DNA of 64,000 nucleotides from Bacteroides bouchesdurhonensis (GCF_900155865.1 NZ_LT707006.1:3202577-3266576), one strand, 5' to 3'. Shown: positions 49,344-61,540, counted from the stretch's first letter. A program made the numbers and translations. The notes: generated from the sequence alone by a model not told the origin.

Positions 49344-50081
49344 CTAAATAGCCTGTTTCTGTTCATATACCTCAAAGAATGATTCCTTATCAATTCTCAA
49401 ACGAATCCTATCCTCCCGCTTCTGCCCAGCCAAGTTAATAAACATATTAAAATATAACTGACTAAAAGACAAATCTGAACGATCATAACTTATATCAAAA
49501 GTACAAGTTCTGCGAAACGAATCAAAAGTTCCCAATTTCATACCTCCCTTACACATGAACACTTCAACCGGAAAAGAAGATGGTGGATACGGTTGAAACA
49601 AACTAGCCAGTTGAGTATACACATAATCTATCATCCATTCGTTTCCCGATAAAGTTAACTCCCCCTTCAAACGAAGTTTAACCGCATATCGGGTCGTTAC
49701 ATCCGGAGAGGTATATATAGGAATTTGACTTATCTCCGAATAATTGCCGTTCTTATAACCGAGGCTCATAGTTAATTTCGATTTTCCAACACCATTAAAG
49801 CCGACAACATCTTCGTCAGCCAACTGGTTCTTCAAATCAACCATAAATGTCAATTTACCCAATGTCGGATTATTCGGATATTGCGCAACAGTATCTAACA
49901 CATAATCTTCGTCATTATAACTCCGGATAAGAGGAACTTGCCCCTCTTCCACTATCAAAGCCGGACCTCCTGTTTCAATATCCACGTTATTTACCGGGTA
50001 ATAGATAGCATCATTATCTTTAGCACAACCATACAAACATAGCAGTAATACTGCCATTCCTATTATTTTTTTCATTTCCAT
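49344..50081 (-). CDS. Exported lipoprotein (DUF4843-like), unknown function
   Basis: The ATG at 50081 gives MEMKKIIGMAVLLLCLYGCAK with lipobox Cys19; the frame extends to 50126 but the signal peptide starts here. The 245-residue protein is mostly beta-type (DIETGGPALIVEEGQVPLIR, FMVDLKNQLADEDVV, AVKLRLKGELTLSGNEWM, GTFDSFRRTCTFDISYDRS). It resembles Bacteroides lipoproteins of the DUF4843 kind found with SusCD-like loci, though no such locus is adjacent. The match is from memory and weak. Confidence 0.55.
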   Translation of the reverse strand: MEMKKIIGMAVLLLCLYGCAKDNDAIYYPVNNVDIETGGPALIVEEGQVPLIRSYNDEDYVLDTVAQYPNNPTLGKLTFMVDLKNQLADEDVVGFNGVGKSKLTMSLGYKNGNYSEISQIPIYTSPDVTTRYAVKLRLKGELTLSGNEWMIDYVYTQLASLFQPYPPSSFPVEVFMCKGGMKLGTFDSFRRTCTFDISYDRSDLSFSQLYFNMFINLAGQKREDRIRLRIDKESFFEVYEQKQAI

Positions 50082-50182
50082 AGATATCTTTATTTCAAAA
50101 ACAAAGATACATCTTTTTTGTTCCATACCTGATTTATGTCAATCGTTTTTAGTATTTTTGCACACAACAAGACGGAAAAGAC

Positions 50183-50767
50183 ATGGATACATTATTAAGA
50201 GAAACAGTAGATGCCGTTGTAAACTCCCGTTTCCCAGAAATGACTCTCGAAGGACGTCGGCAGATAGAAAAGATATTAATTCGCAAAGAATACCCTAAAG
50301 GAGTTATAGCACTCAAAGAAGGAGTAATAGCCAACGAAATTGTATTTGTTGGCAAAGGAATGCTTAGACAATATTATTATAAAAATGGAAAAGACGTCAC
50401 TGAACATTTCTCCTATGAAGGTTGCATATTGATGTGTATCGAAAGTTTCCTGAAGCGGGTTCCTACCCGATTAATGGTCGAAACGTTAGAGCCTGTTGTC
50501 ATATATTTATTTCCTTATGATGAAATACAGAAATTAACACAAGAAAACTGGGAAATCAACATGTTCTATCGGAAAATATTAGAATACTCCCTGATTGTAT
50601 CACAGATAAAAGCTGATTCATGGCGCTTCGAAACAGCACGCGAGCGATACAATCTCTTGCTTGAAAGGCATCCTGAAATAATCAAACGGGCTCCATTAGC
50701 AAATATAGCCTCTTATTTATTAATGACACCGGAGACATTGAGTCGCGTGCGCTCAGGAGTATTGTAA
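50183..50767 (+). CDS. Crp/Fnr-family transcription regulator
   Basis: A 194-residue protein with an N-terminal cyclic-nucleotide-binding-like beta-roll (KGVIALKEGVIANEIVFVGK, then GMLRQYYYKNGKDVTEHFSY). A dimer helix follows (FYRKILEYSLIVSQIKADSW), and a C-terminal helix-turn-helix (RAPLANIASYLLMTPETLSR). The last domain is short, as in many Bacteroidetes Crp-like proteins. It is divergent from the lipoprotein gene at 50081. The regulon is unknown. Confidence 0.87.
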   Translation: MDTLLRETVDAVVNSRFPEMTLEGRRQIEKILIRKEYPKGVIALKEGVIANEIVFVGKGMLRQYYYKNGKDVTEHFSYEGCILMCIESFLKRVPTRLMVETLEPVVIYLFPYDEIQKLTQENWEINMFYRKILEYSLIVSQIKADSWRFETARERYNLLLERHPEIIKRAPLANIASYLLMTPETLSRVRSGVL

Positions 50768-50794
50768 CAGAATTATAAAAACGATCGTCCTTAT

Positions 50795-51697
50795 TTATCT
50801 ATTCTTACGATATTCCTTAGGAGATACTCCCACATAATGTTTAAAATATTTTCCAAAAAAAGATTGGTTGGCAAAGTTTAACCGATCAGCTATCTCCTGT
50901 ATGTTCATACTTGTTGAATTCAAAAGAGCTTTCGCCTCCAATATCACAAACTCGTCAATCCACTCTCCCACCGTCTTACCACTAATCTCCTTCACCACCC
51001 CCGAAAGATGTTTAGGTGTCAAGCACAATTGATCAGCATAGAATTTTACACTTCGTTCAGACTGATACGATTGAGCCAGAGACTCATAAAATTGTTCAAA
51101 GATATGCTCTTTACGACTTTTATTAGACACTGCAGTTGATACAACCGGAGCATGATTACGAAAAATATTATAAAGTTCATAAAAGAAACTCTGCATCAAC
51201 CCAACTACTACTTCCTTACGATAAGCATCTTCTTTATTTTTCAATCGTTTACGGATAAATGAATGATACTCTAAAACCAAATCTTGTTCACTAGGAGTGA
51301 GATCAAGGCATGGATAATCTTTCAAATAAAAAAAGAGTGAGAGTACATTCCCCATTTTAGGCAATCCTTCCAACAAATTCTTAGACATCGCGAAAAATAT
51401 CCCTTTGAAATCACTACTTACTTCCCGATTTTCAATAATCTGGCTAGGTAATGCCACCACCATCCTACCAGGAACCAGTTCGTAATCACGAAAATTTATA
51501 TTAAAATTAGTACTTCCTCCCAAACAAAGACCTACACTCAATACTTCCAATTTACTTGGACCATCAAACAAAGATATTATACTCTCTGTATCAAATAGTG
51601 CTATATCATTATCTACAACATCAATATTAGCTGGATCTATATGTTTAGAATGAAACACTGAAGAAATACCTATTTTAGGAACACTCTGGATAACCAT
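50795..51697 (-). CDS. AraC-family transcription regulator
   Basis: The start is set at the ATG at 51697 (MVIQSVPKIGISSVFH), because a -7 element TATATTTG (51716-51723, minus strand) lies at the longer start. The C-terminal 100 residues hold the two HTH units of AraC proteins: SVKFYADQLCLTPKHLSGVV, then MNIQEIADRLNFANQSFFGKYF and GVSPKEYRKNR. The N-terminal 180 residues are an AraC-type cupin-like sensor domain (LFDGPSKLEVLSVGLCLGGS). It is a 300-residue single protein of the usual size. Confidence 0.88.
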   Translation of the reverse strand: MVIQSVPKIGISSVFHSKHIDPANIDVVDNDIALFDTESIISLFDGPSKLEVLSVGLCLGGSTNFNINFRDYELVPGRMVVALPSQIIENREVSSDFKGIFFAMSKNLLEGLPKMGNVLSLFFYLKDYPCLDLTPSEQDLVLEYHSFIRKRLKNKEDAYRKEVVVGLMQSFFYELYNIFRNHAPVVSTAVSNKSRKEHIFEQFYESLAQSYQSERSVKFYADQLCLTPKHLSGVVKEISGKTVGEWIDEFVILEAKALLNSTSMNIQEIADRLNFANQSFFGKYFKHYVGVSPKEYRKNR

Positions 51698-51876
51698 ACA
51701 CTCTCTTTTTGACGACAAATATACCAGTAGTTATCCAATTTCCAACTTATTCAAAGTCTCAATCTGACAAAAAGAACATTTTTCCCTACTTTTTGACTAG
51801 CTACTAACAAAAGAATCATCCAAAGAAAAAAACAAAAAACCGTTCATTTCTTTATTTCCAAGAAGAACACCAATAT

Positions 51877-53619
51877 TTATTTTCCCTTTTTAAAAAGAAA
51901 GTCATAATCCCGTTTAGCAGCAGGAACTGTCCATTCCTCAGGAATAAACTTCCATCGATTGAGAGCCTGGGGATTTATTATCCCTTTCTTTTCGATATAT
52001 TGCATCAAATAAAAGCGAAGATCTTTATCCGTAGAAAATATAATTCGATCTTTCAACTTCTCTTGGGGGATACCTGCTCCTTTAGTCAGCAATTCTCCAC
52101 CTCCATTACCACGATAAGAATTCAAAGCCACTTTATAAGTCTCATCCATACGGAATGGAGTACCATCTGCCATACTAATAATAGTAATCTTTTCCCCTTT
52201 AGGTTTAGTTACGTCCACTGTATAAATAATACCGGATGCAGAATCAAAGTTAAAACTAAAATTTTGCAAAGCCGCTCTATCCACTGCGCCTTCTTTAGAT
52301 TTCTTCTTAAACCAGAGTAAATGATCATTAGGAGATTTCATCTCGTTCGTCCACAAATAATAAGACTCCTCCAAATAATTCTTAATTTCCTTACCAGATA
52401 GAGTCATTACATAGAGCATATTCTCATACTTATACAAATTAAACATATCGCTTACATACACATCTCCTTTATTTATTACTGCATCAAACGAAAGAGGAGC
52501 AGTAAAAGAAATATCAGCTCCTGTTATATCAAGCTGTAATCTATGAATCAGGTCTATAAAAGCTGACGGACCAAAGAAAGCGTAATGAGTGGAAATACTC
52601 TCTGTAAATATTCCTATTTTCTTGGATACAAAATTCTGTACAGCTTCATACTGAGGAGCAAAATGTTTTATAAAATCTTCACTGACACCGAAATCTTTCG
52701 TTTCAGTCAGTACACCCTTAATATCTTTATGCTGAATCTTGCCATCTTTCAACTTCAGAGCTATATCTACATTAGACAATACAACACCGTTACTGGCAGG
52801 ATCAATAATCAATACCGAGTCCCCTTCTACATTTACTATCTTCTTACATTCTCGTGCATGATCATGCCCCATCAAGACGATATCAAAACCCGGAACATTC
52901 TTCGCAACTTGTAAAGATGCATTTTCGTTATATCTCCCCGACATCTTAAATGCCTCCTGACCTGCATGAAACAAGCCAATAACTAAATCCGGATTTTCTT
53001 TTTCACGAATGATCTTCATCCACTTACGCGCAGTTTCTTCCATATCATCAAATCTCAATCCACTCCATAAGTTTTCCGAAAGCCACGCTGGTATAGCAGG
53101 AGTAATCATTCCCAATATAACAATTTTCACGCTATCACGTTCAAGCACCTTATACGGAGACAGATGAGTTTTTCCGGTAGACGTATCAATGATATTAGCA
53201 CCCAATACCGGAAAATCACATGTACGAATCCACCGATCAAATACATTACGCCCGGTTTCCACATCATGGTTTCCCATATTCCCGGCATCATATTTCATGT
53301 AATTCATCATTTCCGAGCATAAATGAGGAGAAACCGTATCTATATAATTATAGTAGTATGCCGTAGGTTGACCTTGTAATATGTCCCCATTATCTAGTAA
53401 AATCAAATTCTCCTTATATTGTTCACGTTCTTTTTGCACAAAAGCATATATTCGCGCCAAACTTCCCTCCCATTCCTGACGAATGATAAAATTATAAGGA
53501 TAGTAATTACCATGTACATCGCTTGTTTGTACAATTTTTAATTTCACTAGCCTCTCCTGAGCTGCCACTGACAGCACAAAGCTAAGAAGCCAAACAAAAA
53601 CACATACGTTTTTTTTCAT
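51877..53619 (-). CDS. Exported 5'-nucleotidase / 2',3'-cyclic phosphodiesterase-like phosphoesterase
   Basis: A 580-residue protein with a signal peptide (CVFVWLLSFVLSVAAQ). The metallophosphatase domain has TSDVHGNYYPYNF, LLDNGDILQGQP, GNMGNHDVETG and MGHDHARECKK. The C-terminal domain has ITGADISFTAPLSFDA and NSYRGNGGGELLT, the nucleoside-binding part of UshA-like enzymes. It frees phosphate or nucleosides in the periplasm. Its start overlaps the sensor kinase stop by 4 bases, so the pair is coupled. Confidence 0.9.
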   Translation of the reverse strand: MKKNVCVFVWLLSFVLSVAAQERLVKLKIVQTSDVHGNYYPYNFIIRQEWEGSLARIYAFVQKEREQYKENLILLDNGDILQGQPTAYYYNYIDTVSPHLCSEMMNYMKYDAGNMGNHDVETGRNVFDRWIRTCDFPVLGANIIDTSTGKTHLSPYKVLERDSVKIVILGMITPAIPAWLSENLWSGLRFDDMEETARKWMKIIREKENPDLVIGLFHAGQEAFKMSGRYNENASLQVAKNVPGFDIVLMGHDHARECKKIVNVEGDSVLIIDPASNGVVLSNVDIALKLKDGKIQHKDIKGVLTETKDFGVSEDFIKHFAPQYEAVQNFVSKKIGIFTESISTHYAFFGPSAFIDLIHRLQLDITGADISFTAPLSFDAVINKGDVYVSDMFNLYKYENMLYVMTLSGKEIKNYLEESYYLWTNEMKSPNDHLLWFKKKSKEGAVDRAALQNFSFNFDSASGIIYTVDVTKPKGEKITIISMADGTPFRMDETYKVALNSYRGNGGGELLTKGAGIPQEKLKDRIIFSTDKDLRFYLMQYIEKKGIINPQALNRWKFIPEEWTVPAAKRDYDFLFKKGK

Positions 53620-55553
53620 TCTTTCTCTCTATTTAGCGGATGTGAAAATACAAAGCGTGCCCCTCCTGTATAATCAGGGTCAATCCATATATCACCTTTC
53701 CATTTATACACAATTAATTTACATATCGACAACCCAAGACCAGTTCCTTGAGCATACTCATTCAACTTTTCAAAGCGTTCAAACACCAGCTTTTGCTTCT
53801 CTTTAGGAATACCACATCCAGTATCTGTTACTGAGAAAACAGCCATTTTCTTTTTCTCGTCTATGTAAAAGTCCAGCGTAATCTTTCCATTTCTCGTAAA
53901 TTTATCTGCGTTCGACATCAGATTAATAATCACCTGTTGAATACGCTGTACATCAGTTTCCATCTGAAAAGTCTCATATCGACTATTAAACAGGAACTGA
54001 TTATCCGAAGACTGCCGGGAAAAACTTACCGAAGCCACAACTTGCTTACACAACTGCACTATATCACAATACTCCCAAGTCAAAGTTACCCGATTTGCTT
54101 CCAAACGGGACAAGTCCAAAATATCATTAATCAAACGCAACAGCAAATCAGAGTTAGACTTAATTATTTTATAATAAGATTGCCGTTCCTCCTCCGTACT
54201 ATCACCTATTGATAGCACATCCGAGAACCCAACAATCGAATTTAGAGGTGTTCGAATCTCATGACTCATATTGGCAAGGAAAGCACTCTTTAAACGATTA
54301 GATTCCTCAGCCCTATCTTTCGCTATCCGCAAATCTTTCTCCGAAGTTAATAATTCGTCTTTCAGACGTTTTGTACGAAAATAATAAAAAAGTGAGATAC
54401 ACAATCCTAACACCAATATAACAAAAGCAGAACCTGCCATCCATATTTGATAAGTATACTGTTGGTAAAAAGTAACAGGCTGATTGACAATCTGTACTTT
54501 TAAAGGAAGAATCTTTGGATTCAATCCCAATTCTTTCGTCTTCCGACTGTCCAATACTGCTTTACTTCCAATGACAGTCAAATTTTGCAATGTATCTTCC
54601 GGATTATCGTCAATTCTTATACTTGCCACAGCCATATCCCCCCCAACCTTTTTGTAATCCGGCAGAACTCCTCCGATAGCCCAATATCCAAGGGCCACAG
54701 AGGAAGGGGTGAAGGTCGGAACTTTTGGTGCAGCCTCCATCATGGCATATGTAGCATTTCTCATAAAATAACCTTCATTCATATCTACTCGCCAGGTTCC
54801 TACCATGATCGCCGTATTCTCCGGCAATTGCCGTAATTCTTCAACAACCGTATAAATAGTATGTTGCCGTCCGTCCAAAAGAATTAGGTTTAACTCGGGA
54901 AATTTCTTCATCTCTTTACGCACCAACGCCTGCATAGTCACTCCACCATAAGTATTATCCGAGATGAAAACAATATTCTTAGTATTGGGATAAAAAGACT
55001 GAATCATCCGAATATTATCAACAATATTATACTGATAAATAAATCCTGATTTCAGTTCTGGAATGTCCAGACTGTCACCGAAAACATCAACAGATTCAGG
55101 CAACCAAGTGCTCAAAGAGGAAACTGTATCAGTTGGCAAAATCACTACATTGCTACTAATCAGACTACACATTACAGGTACTTTTATCTGCATAGAGTCA
55201 CGTTGTGAAAGATATGCAGCCCATGCTTCCTGACCTAAAAGAATAATTTGTGCCGGATGTCTATCTCCCTGGTATTTCGAAAGAATATCAGTCATTAGTC
55301 CACTCCATAAAGAAGATTCTGAGAAACTCTTACAGTTCATATTCTCTATGATAATATCGTGTTTTCCTCCCCGTTTTTGGTATTCTTCCATATAATCCGA
55401 AATAGTTACAGAAGTTTGTTGTGACGCCGGGTTATAAGAACAGATAATCAGTATCGGATTTTTGTCCTTAGAAACGGCCCGTAAATTAGCGGACTGGAAT
55501 AGAAACAACACTAATATAATCAGGCATTCTATGTGTCTTACCCAAACTGACAT
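53616..55553 (-). CDS. Membrane sensor histidine kinase with periplasmic binding-protein-like domain
   Basis: A 645-residue protein. An N-terminal signal/anchor (HIECLIILVLFLFQS) is followed by a 340-residue periplasmic domain like ABC-type substrate-binding proteins (ILIICSYNPASQQTSVTISD, VVILPTDTVSSLSTWLPE, MVGTWRVDMNEGY). A membrane helix lies near 370-392. HisKA follows with the phosphoryl-accepting His in NMSHEIRTPLNSIVG, then HATPase motifs NLMSNADKFT, DTGCGIP and GTGLGLSICK. No receiver domain is present. It is linked by a 4-base overlap to the nucleotidase gene. Confidence 0.9.
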   Translation of the reverse strand: MSVWVRHIECLIILVLFLFQSANLRAVSKDKNPILIICSYNPASQQTSVTISDYMEEYQKRGGKHDIIIENMNCKSFSESSLWSGLMTDILSKYQGDRHPAQIILLGQEAWAAYLSQRDSMQIKVPVMCSLISSNVVILPTDTVSSLSTWLPESVDVFGDSLDIPELKSGFIYQYNIVDNIRMIQSFYPNTKNIVFISDNTYGGVTMQALVRKEMKKFPELNLILLDGRQHTIYTVVEELRQLPENTAIMVGTWRVDMNEGYFMRNATYAMMEAAPKVPTFTPSSVALGYWAIGGVLPDYKKVGGDMAVASIRIDDNPEDTLQNLTVIGSKAVLDSRKTKELGLNPKILPLKVQIVNQPVTFYQQYTYQIWMAGSAFVILVLGLCISLFYYFRTKRLKDELLTSEKDLRIAKDRAEESNRLKSAFLANMSHEIRTPLNSIVGFSDVLSIGDSTEEERQSYYKIIKSNSDLLLRLINDILDLSRLEANRVTLTWEYCDIVQLCKQVVASVSFSRQSSDNQFLFNSRYETFQMETDVQRIQQVIINLMSNADKFTRNGKITLDFYIDEKKKMAVFSVTDTGCGIPKEKQKLVFERFEKLNEYAQGTGLGLSICKLIVYKWKGDIWIDPDYTGGARFVFSHPLNREKE

Positions 55554-55671
55554 GCTTATATAGTTTTGATGTGCAACCTTGTTATTTTATCCTGCAAATA
55601 TAATAAAACTTGTTGGCTATAATAGATTTATGTGTATTTTTGTCGTTCATTTATTTGCAAAAAAAATATTT

Positions 55672-57804
55672 ATGGAATTATTTCACAGAATGATATCCGG
55701 ATTATTAGGTATACCGGAAAAACAGATCAGCAGTACTCTCCAACTCCTGGCAGAAGGTGCAACTATCCCTTTCATTAGCCGTTATCGTAAAGAAGTTACA
55801 GGTGGACTGGATGAAGTACAAATTGAGAATATCAAAGAGCAGCATGATAAATTATGTGATATAACTAAAAGAAAAGAAACAATTCTTAGTACAATCAACG
55901 AACAAGGAAAACTAACTCCGGAACTTGAAAAACGTATCAACGACACCTGGAACCCGACGGAATTGGAAGACATCTACCTTCCCTATAAACCCAAACGGAA
56001 GACACGTGCAGAGGTAGCCCGTCAAAAAGGTTTGGAGCCTCTCGCCATGATCATGTTGTTACAGAGAGAAAACAATCTCACCTCCAAAGCTGCTACGTTC
56101 GTCAAAGGAGAAGTTAAAGACGTAGAAGATGCATTAAAAGGTGCCCGCGATATCATTGCAGAACAAATAAATGAAGACGAACGAGCCCGAAATGTTATTC
56201 GTAACCAATTTAATCGTCAGGGGCAAATCATTGCCAAAGTGATAAAAGGAAAAGAGGAAGAAGCTGCTAAATATCGGGACTATTTTAACTTCTCCGAATC
56301 TTTGAAACGTTGTACTTCTCATCGTTTACTTGCCATTCGTAGAGCAGAGGCAGAAGGATTCTTAAAAGTGTCTATCAGTCCGGATGACAAAGAATGCATT
56401 GAACGCTTGGAACGACAATTTATTCATGGCAATAACGAATGCAGCCGTCAAGTGAACGAAGCAATTACTGATTCATATAAAAGACTACTCAAGCCTTCTA
56501 TTGAAACAGAATTTGCAGCTCAGTCCAAAGAGAAAGCAGATGATGAAGCGATCCGTGTATTTACAGAAAACTTACGTCAGTTGTTATTAGCACCTCCCTT
56601 AGGACAAAAACGGGTACTTGCTATTGATCCTGGATTTCGTACAGGATGCAAAGTGGTCTGCCTGGACGCACAGGGCAATTTATTGCATAATGAAAACATT
56701 TATCCTCATCCTCCTGTCAGCAAAACCGGAGAAGCAGCTTCCAAACTTCGTAAAATGGTAGAAGCTTATCAGATTGAAGCTATCTCAATTGGAAATGGAA
56801 CTGCCAGCCGCGAAACGGAAGATTTTATCAATCAGCAGACTTTCGACCGTCAGATTCCCGTATTTGTAGTTAGCGAACAGGGGGCTTCTATTTATTCGGC
56901 ATCAAAGACTGCTCGTGATGAATTTCCTGATTATGACGTAACTGTACGAGGAGCCGTTTCTATTGGTCGCCGACTTATGGATCCTTTGGCAGAACTTGTC
57001 AAAATCGATCCCAAGTCTATTGGGGTAGGACAATATCAACATGATGTAGACCAGTCAAAACTGAAAAAAGCACTTGACCAGACAGTTGAAAACTGCGTAA
57101 ACCTAGTCGGTGTAAATTTAAATACAGCTAGTAATCATCTTTTGATTTATATCTCAGGGTTAGGTCCACAATTAGCACAAAACATCGTAAATTACCGTGC
57201 CGGGAACGGAGCCTTTACCTCTCGTAAAGAGTTAATGAAAGTTCCACGAATGGGTGCAAAAGCTTTTGAACAATGTGCCGGTTTCCTTCGCATCCCCAAT
57301 GCACAAAACCCTTTGGATAATACAGCTGTACATCCGGAAAGTTATTGTATTGTAGAACAAATGGCAAAAGACCTGAAATGTTCCGTCAGCGAATTGATCG
57401 CAAATAAAGAACTCCGACAGAAAATTAATATATCTAATTATATTACCTCTACTGTCGGTTTACCAACCTTGCAAGATATTATGCAAGAACTTGACAAACC
57501 TGGACGGGACCCGCGTAAAACAATTAAAGTTTTCGAATTTGATAAAAATGTACGTACCATTACAGACCTACGCGAAGGTATGATTCTACCCGGCATAGTA
57601 GGAAATATCACAAATTTCGGAGCATTTGTCGATATAGGTATAAAAGAAAACGGACTTGTCCATCTCTCCCAATTAGCGGAACGATATATCTCCGATCCGA
57701 CAGAAATCGTATCTATTCACCAACAAGTCATGGTCAAAGTCATGAATGTAGATACCGACCGAAAACGTATTCAACTTAGCATGATCGGGGTACCGCAAGA
57801 CTGA
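55672..57804 (+). CDS. tex: Tex-like transcription accessory / RNA-binding protein
   Basis: The ATG at 55672 (MELFHRMISGLLGIPEKQIS) is preferred; the longer frame begins upstream of the -7 element TATTTTTG (55635-55642). The 710-residue protein has the Tex N-terminal domain (GATIPFISRYRKEVTGGLDE), a YqgF-like nuclease fold (LAIDPGFRTGCKVVCLD), helix-hairpin-helix repeats (YRAGNGAFTSRKELMKVPRM) and a C-terminal S1 RNA-binding domain (ITNFGAFVDIGIKENGLVHL). It binds nucleic acids and RNA polymerase. It converges with and overlaps the CPBP gene by 29 bases. Confidence 0.94.
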   Translation: MELFHRMISGLLGIPEKQISSTLQLLAEGATIPFISRYRKEVTGGLDEVQIENIKEQHDKLCDITKRKETILSTINEQGKLTPELEKRINDTWNPTELEDIYLPYKPKRKTRAEVARQKGLEPLAMIMLLQRENNLTSKAATFVKGEVKDVEDALKGARDIIAEQINEDERARNVIRNQFNRQGQIIAKVIKGKEEEAAKYRDYFNFSESLKRCTSHRLLAIRRAEAEGFLKVSISPDDKECIERLERQFIHGNNECSRQVNEAITDSYKRLLKPSIETEFAAQSKEKADDEAIRVFTENLRQLLLAPPLGQKRVLAIDPGFRTGCKVVCLDAQGNLLHNENIYPHPPVSKTGEAASKLRKMVEAYQIEAISIGNGTASRETEDFINQQTFDRQIPVFVVSEQGASIYSASKTARDEFPDYDVTVRGAVSIGRRLMDPLAELVKIDPKSIGVGQYQHDVDQSKLKKALDQTVENCVNLVGVNLNTASNHLLIYISGLGPQLAQNIVNYRAGNGAFTSRKELMKVPRMGAKAFEQCAGFLRIPNAQNPLDNTAVHPESYCIVEQMAKDLKCSVSELIANKELRQKINISNYITSTVGLPTLQDIMQELDKPGRDPRKTIKVFEFDKNVRTITDLREGMILPGIVGNITNFGAFVDIGIKENGLVHLSQLAERYISDPTEIVSIHQQVMVKVMNVDTDRKRIQLSMIGVPQD

Positions 57805-58672
57805 TTGCTTCTCTTTTCTCTCCCCACCATATAATCAGAATAGTAAATACAACCATAAGTACTGTACAAATGAGCGAGCCTTCAAACCCGAAGGCTCCGC
57901 CATTCAGTGCATTTTTTTCAGGTAAGTACAAAGTCAGCATTGAAGTACCAAAATCATTACCACTCACTTCATAGCCTAATATCGGACCTTGTATCCAATT
58001 CCAGAAAAGATGGAGTGACAGAGGAAAGCAAAGATTACGGGTATATAAAAAAGAGGCTCCAAGCAACATTCCGGCAAGCACCAGATTCAACATAGGTAAA
58101 AATGCAATATTCGGATTAAAGAGATGCATAGTAGCAAATAATAAAGAAGAAATCAAAAGCGAAAGAAACTTGTTTAGTTTTGTGTGCATCAATCGTCCCA
58201 AAATATAGCCACGCATCATAATTTCTTCAGTCAATGCAACAAGCAAGAAAAAACAGAAAGTCCATACTAATGTTTCAGGAACAAATTGAAAACTGGTTAC
58301 CTCTACCAACCCAGTAATAAAAGACAGACCAAAACCGAGAACATATATCGCAAAAGCCAATAAAGCTCCATACCAGATTCCTCCGATATGACCTTTTAGA
58401 GATAATCCCAAATCTGAAAAAGGACGACGCTCAAAATAAAGCAGAATCATTGCCGAAGAAAGAACAGCCAGCAGCATGCAGAATTCTGTTATAATATACT
58501 TCCACATCCCCGCTTTCATCAATCCTTCCCCAACAGTTACCGCCAATCCCCAACTAATGATCTTACTATATAGCCCCAAAAACACAAAGAACCCCATCAC
58601 CATTAGTAAGATACTTGCCCATGCAGGGATACGTTGAGCTTCCTTATTTTCAATCAATTCTTCCACTTCCAT
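57776..58672 (-). CDS. CPBP-family intramembrane metalloprotease (Abi-like)
   Basis: A 298-residue protein with about eight membrane helices. The CPBP motifs are EEIMMRGYILGRL (EExxxR), a conserved F-x-x-x-H (LLFATMHLFNPN) and H-x-x-x-N (SLHLFWNWIQGP), which form the metal-binding active site. Members cleave prenylated or other membrane proteins. The C-terminus overlaps the convergent tex gene. Its substrate is unknown. Confidence 0.85.
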   Translation of the reverse strand: MEVEELIENKEAQRIPAWASILLMVMGFFVFLGLYSKIISWGLAVTVGEGLMKAGMWKYIITEFCMLLAVLSSAMILLYFERRPFSDLGLSLKGHIGGIWYGALLAFAIYVLGFGLSFITGLVEVTSFQFVPETLVWTFCFFLLVALTEEIMMRGYILGRLMHTKLNKFLSLLISSLLFATMHLFNPNIAFLPMLNLVLAGMLLGASFLYTRNLCFPLSLHLFWNWIQGPILGYEVSGNDFGTSMLTLYLPEKNALNGGAFGFEGSLICTVLMVVFTILIIWWGEKREAISLAVPRSC

Positions 58673-58775
58673 TTTTTATAATGTGTTATCAGGTTGCAAA
58701 ATTAGATATAAAACATAAAATATCGTCGTATTTTACCTATTTTTCCTATATTTGTATGAATAAATCTGCATGATT

Positions 58776-59825
58776 ATGAAAATTAGACAACTACTGATAA
58801 GTTTTTTACTGGCTACTAACGCTTTAGGAGCAGCCTCACAAGTGAGTAAAACCTATTATGTCAGCAAACCTGGCACACTGATTTCCTTGATGACTCAAGA
58901 GGAAGCAAACAGTGTAACGCATCTGACACTAACAGGAAAATTGAACGCGGAAGACTTCAGGCATCTGCGAGATGAATTTAATAATCTGAAAGTATTGGAT
59001 ATCTCCAATGCTGAAATAAAGATGTACAGTGGAAAAGCAGGAACTTATCCGGACGGAAAGTTTTATATGTATATGCCGAATTTTATTCCGGCTTATGCTT
59101 TTTCAAACGTAGTAAATGGGGTAACAAAAGGAAAAGCAACTCTTGAGAAAGTTATTCTTTCTGAAAAGACCAAGAATATAGAAGACGCTGCATTCAAAGG
59201 ATGTGATAAACTGAAAATCTGTCAGATCCGGAAAAAGACAGCACCCAACTTGCTCCCGGAAGCATTAGCAGATAGCATAACCGCTATATTTGTTCCGTTA
59301 GGTAGCAGTGACGAATATCGTAATAAAAACAGATGGGAAAAATTTGCTTTCATTGAAGGAGAACCGATAGAGACTACATTGCAAGTTGGAGCAATGGGTA
59401 AGTTAGAAGATGAAATTATCAGTGCCGGATTACAGCCGAAAGACATCAATTTCCTGACTGTTGAAGGAAAACTTGATAATGCAGACTTCAAATTAATACG
59501 TGACTATATGCCTAATTTAGTCTCAATTGACATATCCAACACGAATGTTACCGCGATTCCTGATTTCACTTTCTCACAAAAAAAATACCTGTTAAGGGTT
59601 AAGTTACCACATAACCTCAAATCTATAGGGCAACGGTCATTCAGTAATTGCGGACGTCTTTGCGGCACATTGGAGCTACCACCTAGTGTAACAGCTATTG
59701 AATATGGAGCATTCATGGGATGCGACAATCTTCGCCACGTTGTGGCCACTGGAAATAAAATTACTACATTAGGTGATGATTTGTTTGGAGCAAATACTCC
59801 CAGTAAACTGATTTACAAGAAATAA
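58776..59825 (+). CDS. Exported BspA-like leucine-rich repeat protein
   Basis: The ATG at 58776 (MKIRQLLISFLLATNALGAASQ) gives a clear signal peptide. The 349-residue protein has LRR_5 (BspA-type) repeats of about 23 residues, e.g. LEKVILSEKTKNIEDAAFKG-C, LRVKLPHNLKSIGQRSFSN-C, LELPPSVTAIEYGAFMG-C. Two copies of a larger unit, each with T-L-T-(G/E)-x-L-(N/D)-A-x-D-F-(R/K), are seen (about 47-60 and 230-243). Probably surface-located or periplasmic. The function is unknown. Confidence 0.82.
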   Translation: MKIRQLLISFLLATNALGAASQVSKTYYVSKPGTLISLMTQEEANSVTHLTLTGKLNAEDFRHLRDEFNNLKVLDISNAEIKMYSGKAGTYPDGKFYMYMPNFIPAYAFSNVVNGVTKGKATLEKVILSEKTKNIEDAAFKGCDKLKICQIRKKTAPNLLPEALADSITAIFVPLGSSDEYRNKNRWEKFAFIEGEPIETTLQVGAMGKLEDEIISAGLQPKDINFLTVEGKLDNADFKLIRDYMPNLVSIDISNTNVTAIPDFTFSQKKYLLRVKLPHNLKSIGQRSFSNCGRLCGTLELPPSVTAIEYGAFMGCDNLRHVVATGNKITTLGDDLFGANTPSKLIYKK

Positions 59826-59840
59826 TTCCTGCATATAATT

Positions 59841-59899
59841 CGGGCTGAAAGCCAAACTAACAATCCATACGGATTACAACTAGTTAAGCTTTCAGCCCG
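59841..59899. terminator. Bidirectional terminator between LRR and ABC-F genes
   Basis: CGGGCTGAAAGC (59841-59852) pairs fully with GCTTTCAGCCCG (59888-59899), and an inner AATCC/GGATT hairpin sits in the loop. It lies between convergent genes. Confidence 0.7.
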
Positions 59900-59920
59900 T
59901 TATTTATAAACGATTAATTT

Positions 59921-61540
<1,620 letters not shown>
